A DNA stretch of 36,345 nucleotides from Actinomycetales bacterium (lineage in GTDB: Bacteria; Actinomycetota; Actinomycetes; S36-B12; UBA5976): assembly GCA_018970205.1 (NCBI GenBank), contig JAGWWW010000014.1, positions 1 to 36,345 of the forward strand. The letters are read 5' to 3'. Below the pieces are notes generated by a model. It saw nothing but the letters and a program-made list of their open reading frames with translations. It searched no databases and was not told the origin of the DNA. A program made the position numbers and the translations under genes. Shown here one piece after another: positions 30,833 to 36,345 of this stretch; the stretch's first letter is position 1; each line of letters begins with the position of its first letter.

Positions 30833-32368
30833 TCAGCGAAGGAAGACGCCCACGCCGTCGACGAGGCCGAGCAGCAACTGCGGCGCGACACCGAAGACCA
30901 CTGCGGACGCCACCCCGACGCCGACGACAGTGCGCGTGCCGAGCCCTGGCAGGGCCACGACCACGGCGTCGTCGCCCTCGGAGAACCACATGGACACGAT
31001 GATGCGCAGGTAGAACGCTGCGGCGATGGTGCTGCTGACAGCGCCGATCACGACCACGCCGGTCTGCCAGCCGCCCCAGGCGGCCGACCAGGCGGCGAAC
31101 TTGGCGGTGAAGCCGCTGGTGAGCGGCAGACCCGCCATGGTGAGCAGCAGGAGCGAGAACACGGACGCCGTCACCGGCGACTTCTTCGCCAAGCCGGCCC
31201 ACTGCTGCACATCGGTCGCCTCTCCTGCGGGGCTGCGCACAACCGTGAGCAGCCCGAAGGCGGCGAGGGTGACGAAGCCGTACGCGACGAGGTAGACCAA
31301 GCTGCCCGAGAGACCCTTCGGCGAGGCGGCCAGGACGCCGGTGAGGATGAAGCCGGCGTGGGCGACTGACGAATACGCGAGCACGCGCTTGATGTCGCTC
31401 TGCACGACAGCCGTGATGGCGCCGACGAGCATGGAAAGCCCGGCGATGACCGCGACCGCCGGCTGCCAGTCCCAAGCAGCACCGCCGAGTGCCACGAACA
31501 TGACCCTCAGCAGTGCGCCGAAGGCCGCGACCTTCGTGGCTGCCGACATGAACGCGGTGAGGGCGGTCGGGGCACCCTGGTAGACGTCCGGGCTCCACTG
31601 GTGGAATGGCGCGGCGCCCACCTTGAACAGCATCCCAGCGAGCAGCAGCGCCACGCCTGCCGAGAGCAGCAAGCCGCTGGTGGGGTCGGCCGAGACCGCG
31701 TCGGCGATTCCGGCGAAGTCCAGCGAGCCCGTGGCGGCGTAGATCAGCGCGGAGCCGAACAGGAAGACTGCGGAACTAAACGCACCGAGCACGAAGTACT
31801 TCAGCGCCGCCTCCTGCGAAAGCAGGCGCCGGCGGCGGGCCATGCCGGTGAGCAGATACAGCGGCAGTGAAAACACTTCGAGCGCAATGAAAGCAGTGAG
31901 CAGGTCGTTCGCGGCGGGGAACATGAGCATGCCGCCGACAGCGAAGAGGAAAAGCGGCCAGACCTCGGTCTGCCGTCGCGCGCCGAAGCCTCGCTCATCG
32001 GCGGATCCGGGGATGGTCGACGCGCGCGCGGCGAACGGGTCACCGGCGGGGTCGACCCGCGACTCCATCATGAGCAGGGCTCCGAGCACCGCCAAGATCA
32101 GCAGCGTCCCCTGCAGGATGACAGTGGGGCCGTCGACGACCAGCGCGCCCTGGGCGACCACCTGACGCTGGTCCCAGAGCCCGACGCAACCGGCGAGCGC
32201 GATGGCCAGCGAGCCGAAGGCCAGCAGCGGCTGCAGCGTGCGCCGCAACGACTCCGCGGCGACGGCCTCGATGAGCACCGAGACGACGGCTGCGCCGAGG
32301 ATGACGAGCACCGGCAGCAGCAGCGAGTACTCGATCTGCGGCGTTGGGAAGGGGAGTTGCACACCCAT
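30833..32368 (-). CDS. nuoN: NADH-quinone oxidoreductase subunit N
   Basis: An antiporter-like, proton-pumping subunit in the membrane arm of complex I, about 511 residues with roughly 14 hydrophobic helices. Typical motifs are FIALEVFSLPLYLLTG with the key glutamate, LKYFVLGAFSSAVFLFG, LLLAGMLFKVGAAPFHQWSPDVYQGAP (in part) with the conserved Lys and His, and DIKRVLAYSSVAHAGF. The start is ATG at 32366-32368, which overlaps the nuoM stop (TGATG); the GTG one codon earlier is an alternative but sits too close to the AGG ribosome-binding site. Last gene of the nuo operon. Confidence 0.97.
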   Translation of the reverse strand: MGVQLPFPTPQIEYSLLLPVLVILGAAVVSVLIEAVAAESLRRTLQPLLAFGSLAIALAGCVGLWDQRQVVAQGALVVDGPTVILQGTLLILAVLGALLMMESRVDPAGDPFAARASTIPGSADERGFGARRQTEVWPLFLFAVGGMLMFPAANDLLTAFIALEVFSLPLYLLTGMARRRRLLSQEAALKYFVLGAFSSAVFLFGSALIYAATGSLDFAGIADAVSADPTSGLLLSAGVALLLAGMLFKVGAAPFHQWSPDVYQGAPTALTAFMSAATKVAAFGALLRVMFVALGGAAWDWQPAVAVIAGLSMLVGAITAVVQSDIKRVLAYSSVAHAGFILTGVLAASPKGLSGSLVYLVAYGFVTLAAFGLLTVVRSPAGEATDVQQWAGLAKKSPVTASVFSLLLLTMAGLPLTSGFTAKFAAWSAAWGGWQTGVVVIGAVSSTIAAAFYLRIIVSMWFSEGDDAVVVALPGLGTRTVVGVGVASAVVFGVAPQLLLGLVDGVGVFLR

Positions 32369-33912
32369 CACTGACCTGCCTTCGTCACTGTCGCCTGCGG
32401 GTCGGTCGCCCCGACGTGCTCCATGACCCAGGAGCTGGTGGAGTTCACGAGGTTCAGCACCGGCTGCGGGAAGAAGCCCAGAGCCAAGATGAGCGCGATC
32501 AGGGGCGCGACTGCCGCAACCTCACGGCCGCGCAAGTCTCGCAGCGCGGTCACCGCGCCGGAGACCGGGCCGGTCATGGTGCGCCGGTACATGTGCAGCA
32601 CGTAGACCGCGGCGAGCACGATGCCCAGCGTCGCCACCGCCGCGACGGCGGGGTGGCGTTGGAACGCACCCTGCAGCACCATGAACTCGCTGACGAAACT
32701 CGACATGCCGGGCAGCGCCAATGCCGAGAGTCCGGCGAGCAGGAACAGCCCGGCGAGCACGGGCGCCACCTTCTGCACACCGCCGAAGTCCTCGATGCGC
32801 GCTGAGCCGCGGCGGCTGATGAGGAACCCGGCGATGAGCAGCAGCGCAGCGGTGGAGAAGCCGTGGCTCACCATGTAGAAACTGGCTCCGGACTGACCGA
32901 GGGTCGTCATGGCGAAGACGCCGATGGCGATGAAGCCGAAGTGGGAGACCGAGGTGTAGGCGATGAGCCTGCGCATGTCCCGCTGGCCGATGGCGACGAT
33001 CGCGCCATAGAGCACGCCGACCACGCCGAGCACCAGCACGGTCGGGGCGAACCATCTCGATGCGTTGGGGAAGAGCGGCAGGCACAGGTGCAGCATCCCG
33101 AAGGTGCCCACCTTGTCCAGCACCCCGACGAGCAAGGTGGTCGTCGCGGGTGTGCCCTGCTCGGCTGCGTCGGGTAGCCAGGTGTGCACCGGAACCAGCG
33201 GCGCCTTGATGGCGAACGCGAGGAAGAAACCGAGGAACAGCCACTTCTCGGTGCCGGCCGGCAGGTCGAGGTTGACGAGGTCGAACAACGAGAACGACGG
33301 CGCCGAGAGTTGCTGGCCGCTGATGACGTACAAGCCGATGAGCGAGGCGAGCATCACCAGCCCGCCGAGCAGCGAGTAGAGGAAGAACTTCACTGCCGCG
33401 TAGACGCGGCGGGGTCCGCCGAACCGGCCGATGAGGAAGTACACCGGGATCAGCATGGCCTCGAAGAACACATAGAACAGGAACACGTCAGTGGCTGCGA
33501 AAACCCCGAAGATGAAGGTCTCAAGGACCAGCATCCAGGCGAAGTACTCCTTGACGCTGCCGCTGCCGCGCTCCTCCACGTCGTTCCAGCCGGCGAGCAT
33601 CGCGGCCGGCACCAGCACGGCGCTCATGGCGATGAGCGCGAGCGCGACGCCGTCGACCCCGAGGGCGTAGTGGACGCCGAAGGCCGGGATCCAACTGTGA
33701 GCCTCGGAGAACTGGAACGCCGAGCCGCCGGCGGCCTGGCCCGCGAAGCGCACGCCCAGGAAGACGACCAGTGCCAGCGGCACCAGCGAGCCGATGAGGG
33801 CGACCCGCTTGACGTTCTCCGCGTTGCCCGAGGGCATCGCGGCAACTGCCGCAGCGGCAACTAGAGGCAGCAGCAGCAGGATGGTGAGCCACGGGGTCGA
33901 TCCGGACATCAT
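32368..33912 (-). CDS. nuoM: NADH-quinone oxidoreductase subunit M
   Basis: An antiporter-like membrane subunit of complex I, 514 residues. Visible motifs are [18 protein letters not shown] (with the conserved Glu), [40 protein letters not shown] (with the conserved Lys and His), [20 protein letters not shown] and [17 protein letters not shown]. The ATG at 33910-33912 overlaps the nuoL stop and has GAGG five bases upstream; the next codon is also ATG. The much longer in-frame reading upstream lies inside nuoL and is rejected. Confidence 0.97.
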   Translation of the reverse strand: MMSGSTPWLTILLLLPLVAAAAVAAMPSGNAENVKRVALIGSLVPLALVVFLGVRFAGQAAGGSAFQFSEAHSWIPAFGVHYALGVDGVALALIAMSAVLVPAAMLAGWNDVEERGSGSVKEYFAWMLVLETFIFGVFAATDVFLFYVFFEAMLIPVYFLIGRFGGPRRVYAAVKFFLYSLLGGLVMLASLIGLYVISGQQLSAPSFSLFDLVNLDLPAGTEKWLFLGFFLAFAIKAPLVPVHTWLPDAAEQGTPATTTLLVGVLDKVGTFGMLHLCLPLFPNASRWFAPTVLVLGVVGVLYGAIVAIGQRDMRRLIAYTSVSHFGFIAIGVFAMTTLGQSGASFYMVSHGFSTAALLLIAGFLISRRGSARIEDFGGVQKVAPVLAGLFLLAGLSALALPGMSSFVSEFMVLQGAFQRHPAVAAVATLGIVLAAVYVLHMYRRTMTGPVSGAVTALRDLRGREVAAVAPLIALILALGFFPQPVLNLVNSTSSWVMEHVGATDPQATVTKAGQ

Positions 33913-35780
33913 GCGAACCTCACCATCGCCAGTGCCAGCGCGACGATGACCGCGCCGATGACCATGACCAGCGCGTAGGACCGCGCGAAGCCGTTCTGTG
34001 CCTGCCGCAGTCGCGCCGACAAGGCGGTTGTGAAGCCGCCGATGCCGCGGACTGCGCCGTCGACCACGGAGTCGTCCACGCGCACCAACGTTGCGGTGAG
34101 CCGCTGGCCCGGTTGCATGAGCACCTTCTCGTTGAAGAGGTCGCCGCCGAGGTCGGCCCGGGCGGCGCGGATGAACCACGAGCCGCGGGGTGCTGACACC
34201 GGGATGTCCGCGCCGGCCCCGTAGACCTTCCAGGCCGCGGCCACACCGAGCGCGACCACTGCGAGGGTCAGCGGCAGCAACAGCGACGACGAGAACGGAA
34301 GCTCGCCCTCGCCGTGGCCGAGGACCGGCTCCAGCCAAGTCTCGAGGTTGACCACGTGCAGAAGTGCCCACCCGCCGACCGCAGACAGCGCCGCCAGCAC
34401 GACCAGCGGGATGGTCATCACTGCGGGCGACTCATGCGGGTGCGCGTCGTCGGCCCAGCGGGCCTTGCCAAAGAAGGTCATGAGCATGACGCGGGTCATG
34501 TAATACGCGGTGATGGCCGCGCCGAGCAAGGCTGCACCGCCGGCGACCCACGAGTGTTCGAAGGCGACCTTGATGATCTCGTCCTTGGACCAGAACCCCG
34601 CGAACGGCGGCACGCCGATGATGGCGAGGTAGCCGATGGCGAAGGTGCCGAAGGTGACGGCCATCGCGGTGCGCAGCGCGCCGTAGCGGCGCATGTTCAC
34701 CTCATCGTTCATGCCGTGCATGACTGAGCCGGCGCCGAGGAACATGCCAGCCTTGAAGAAGCCGTGGGTGAGCAGGTGGAAGATCGCCCAGATGTAGCCG
34801 ATCGGGCCGAGGCCGACGGCGAGCATCATGTAGCCGATCTGGCTCATGGTGGAGCCGGCGAGCGCCTTCTTGATGTCGTCCTTGGCGATGCCGATGACCG
34901 CACCCATGAGCAGCGTGATGGCGCCGACAGCGACGACGGCGCCGCGGGCGGTGGCGCTGAGGTCGAAGATGGGGTGGCAGCGGGCGACGAGGTAGACGCC
35001 GGCGGTGACCATGGTGGCCGCGTGAATCAGGGCCGACACCGGGGTCGGGCCCTCCATCGCGTCGAGCAGCCATGACTGCAGCGGGAACTGCGCGGACTTG
35101 CCGCAGGCGGCGAGCAGCAGCGCCAGGCCGATCCAGGTGATGGTCGTGCTCGATGCCTTGTCGGCGGCGGCGAACACCTCAGGGAACGCGACCGAGCCGA
35201 ACGTGACGAATGTGAGCATCACCGCGATGGACAGGCCGAAGTCGCCGACTCGGTTGACAATGAACGCCTTGTTGGCCGCCGAGGCGGCGCTGGGCTTGTG
35301 CTGCCAGAAGCCGATGAGCAGGTACGACGCCAGGCCGACGCCCTCCCAGCCGACGTAGAGCAGCAACAGGTTGTTGGCCAGCACGAGCGTGAGCATCGCG
35401 GCCACGAAGAGGTTGAGGTAGCCGAAGAACCTGCGGCGGTTGTCGTCGTGCTCCATGTAGCCCACGGAGTAGATATGGATGAGCGAGCCGACGCCGGTGA
35501 TGAGCAGGATGAACACGGCTGACAGCGGGTCGACCGTGAACGTGACGTCGACGTTGAAGCCGCCGACGGATATCCAGGTCCACACCGTCTGGGAGATCTC
35601 ACGCGACTCATGCGGCTGCTTGGCCAGGGAGAGGACGAGATTCAGCGCGATGAGGAAGGAGCCGACGGCTGCGGCGCAGCCGAGCCAGTGGCCCCAGCGG
35701 TCGCTGCGGCGGCCGGTGAGCAGCAGCACGGCTGCGCTGAGCAGCGGCACCGCCACCAACAGGGCGGGGGATGCGGTCAT
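33909..35780 (-). CDS. nuoL: NADH-quinone oxidoreductase subunit L
   Basis: The distal antiporter-like subunit of complex I, 623 residues, with the long lateral helix expected toward the C-terminus. Conserved parts are [20 protein letters not shown] (in part), [30 protein letters not shown] (in part) with the key Glu, [58 protein letters not shown] and [14 protein letters not shown]. The start is ATG at 35778-35780; the preceding in-frame GTG is possible. It is 16 bp downstream of nuoK and overlaps nuoM by four bases. Confidence 0.98.
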   Translation of the reverse strand: MTASPALLVAVPLLSAAVLLLTGRRSDRWGHWLGCAAAVGSFLIALNLVLSLAKQPHESREISQTVWTWISVGGFNVDVTFTVDPLSAVFILLITGVGSLIHIYSVGYMEHDDNRRRFFGYLNLFVAAMLTLVLANNLLLLYVGWEGVGLASYLLIGFWQHKPSAASAANKAFIVNRVGDFGLSIAVMLTFVTFGSVAFPEVFAAADKASSTTITWIGLALLLAACGKSAQFPLQSWLLDAMEGPTPVSALIHAATMVTAGVYLVARCHPIFDLSATARGAVVAVGAITLLMGAVIGIAKDDIKKALAGSTMSQIGYMMLAVGLGPIGYIWAIFHLLTHGFFKAGMFLGAGSVMHGMNDEVNMRRYGALRTAMAVTFGTFAIGYLAIIGVPPFAGFWSKDEIIKVAFEHSWVAGGAALLGAAITAYYMTRVMLMTFFGKARWADDAHPHESPAVMTIPLVVLAALSAVGGWALLHVVNLETWLEPVLGHGEGELPFSSSLLLPLTLAVVALGVAAAWKVYGAGADIPVSAPRGSWFIRAARADLGGDLFNEKVLMQPGQRLTATLVRVDDSVVDGAVRGIGGFTTALSARLRQAQNGFARSYALVMVIGAVIVALALAMVRFA

Positions 35781-35796
35781 CACAGTCGCCTACCTC

Positions 35797-36096
35797 TCAC
35801 AGCTTCAGCAGGCTCGCGTCGTCGATCGACGCGGAACGGCGGGAACGGAAGATCTGCACGATGATCGCCAGGCCGACCACGACCTCGGCGGCGGCGACGG
35901 TCATGGAGAAGAACGCGAACACCTGCCCGTCGAGGTTGCCGTGCATGCGCGAGGCGGTCACCAGCGCGAGGTTCGCGGCATTGAGCATGAGTTCCACGCT
36001 CATGAACATGACGATGGCGTTTCGACGCAACAACACGCCGGTGCAGCCGAGGCTGAACAGGACGGCGGCGAGGGCGAGATACGCAGCGGGGCTCAT
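35797..36096 (-). CDS. nuoK: NADH-quinone oxidoreductase subunit K
   Basis: A small complex I membrane subunit with three transmembrane helices; 99 residues is standard. The conserved glutamate in [14 protein letters not shown] and the second in [13 protein letters not shown], both needed for proton translocation, are present. Also present are [20 protein letters not shown] (helix 1 to loop) and a short C-terminal tail. The ATG at 36094-36096 overlaps the nuoJ stop by ATGA. Confidence 0.98.
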   Translation of the reverse strand: MSPAAYLALAAVLFSLGCTGVLLRRNAIVMFMSVELMLNAANLALVTASRMHGNLDGQVFAFFSMTVAAAEVVVGLAIIVQIFRSRRSASIDDASLLKL

Positions 36097-36345
36097 GCCT
36101 GCTCCTCCTGTGCCTGCGCCGGGTCGCTTGCGAGTTCCGCGGCGCGCGTGACTGCGATCTCCTCGCGGACATCGTGGGTAGTGCCGCGCAGCACGAGCGC
36201 GCCGGGCAGTGAGTTCTCCGCGATGGAGCCGTCCGGCAGCAGCGCCGGGGTGTCCACCGCGTTGTGCCGCGCGTACACGCCGGGGGCCGGCAGGCCGGCT
36301 GCGGTTGCCGGGTCGGCCAAGCGCTCGCGGCTGAGCTCCTCCTGG
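36093..36345 (-). CDS. nuoJ: NADH-quinone oxidoreductase subunit J, C-terminal end (partial)
   Basis: The reading frame is open to the right edge of the window and ends at 36093, overlapping nuoK. Only the hydrophilic C-terminal tail is included: [20 protein letters not shown], then [18 protein letters not shown] and a Glu/Ala-rich end. This tail is characteristic of actinobacterial NuoJ; the five transmembrane helices lie outside. Identification rests on the tail and on its position before nuoK. Confidence 0.85.
   Translation of the reverse strand, partial: QEELSRERLADPATAAGLPAPGVYARHNAVDTPALLPDGSIAENSLPGALVLRGTTHDVREEIAVTRAAELASDPAQAQEEQA

Noticed and set aside
33909-34371. Upstream extension of nuoM to 667 residues
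   Set aside because: The extra N-terminal part is out-of-frame nuoL sequence. ATG 33912 has a ribosome-binding site and gives the standard NuoM length.

Overview
The window is a piece of a high-GC actinomycete chromosome (Actinomycetota). The gene order supports this: rpmG, a HadA/HadB-like dehydratase pair, tRNA-Trp, secE, nusG, rplK, rplA, rplJ, rplL, rpoB, rpoC, rpsL, rpsG and fusA is the classical actinobacterial translation/transcription block. GTG starts, ATGA stop-start overlaps, NusG with a long acidic N-terminus, and 1314- and 1164-residue RNA polymerase subunits also fit. The genus cannot be named from the sequence. No mobile element, prophage, CRISPR array or rRNA gene was seen.

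Region by region. 1-14437 (all minus strand): the information-processing block, running from tRNA-Trp/secE/nusG through rplKA, rplJL and rpoBC to the str operon, cut by the window inside fusA. Strong hairpins follow rplA, rplL and rpoC. The rplJ leader looks like an L10 autoregulatory leader followed by an attenuator-like stem. 14638-19268: a class I aminotransferase (plus strand) converges on a minus-strand set, tRNA-Thr, tRNA-Met, rpmG, two MaoC-like dehydratases, a CysRS-tail/glycosyltransferase-like fusion and murB. 19335-23632: a secreted GH13 alpha-glucanase with a pullulanase-type starch-binding domain, and an upstream cytochrome P450. 23792-26297: a DUF4236 plus helical-repeat protein, tRNA-Tyr, and a tandem pair of DUF805 membrane proteins. 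26412-28392: a YajQ-family protein and, convergent to it, a translationally coupled three-gene operon of NuoB-, NuoC- and NuoI-like proteins with no NuoD. 28481-30640: a RarD-type EamA permease and a long-chain polyprenyl diphosphate synthase. 30833-36345: the distal end of a complex I operon, nuoJ (partial), K, L, M, N, coupled by stop-start overlaps.

How it works together. The left half makes the ribosome stalk, RNA polymerase, S12/S7/EF-G and the SecE translocon subunit. The right half is respiratory: the membrane arm of NADH:quinone oxidoreductase and an enzyme that probably makes the menaquinone side chain. The most unusual item is the compact NuoB/C/I-like operon. It keeps all cluster-binding cysteines for three [4Fe-4S] centres but has no quinone-site subunit or membrane partner beside it.
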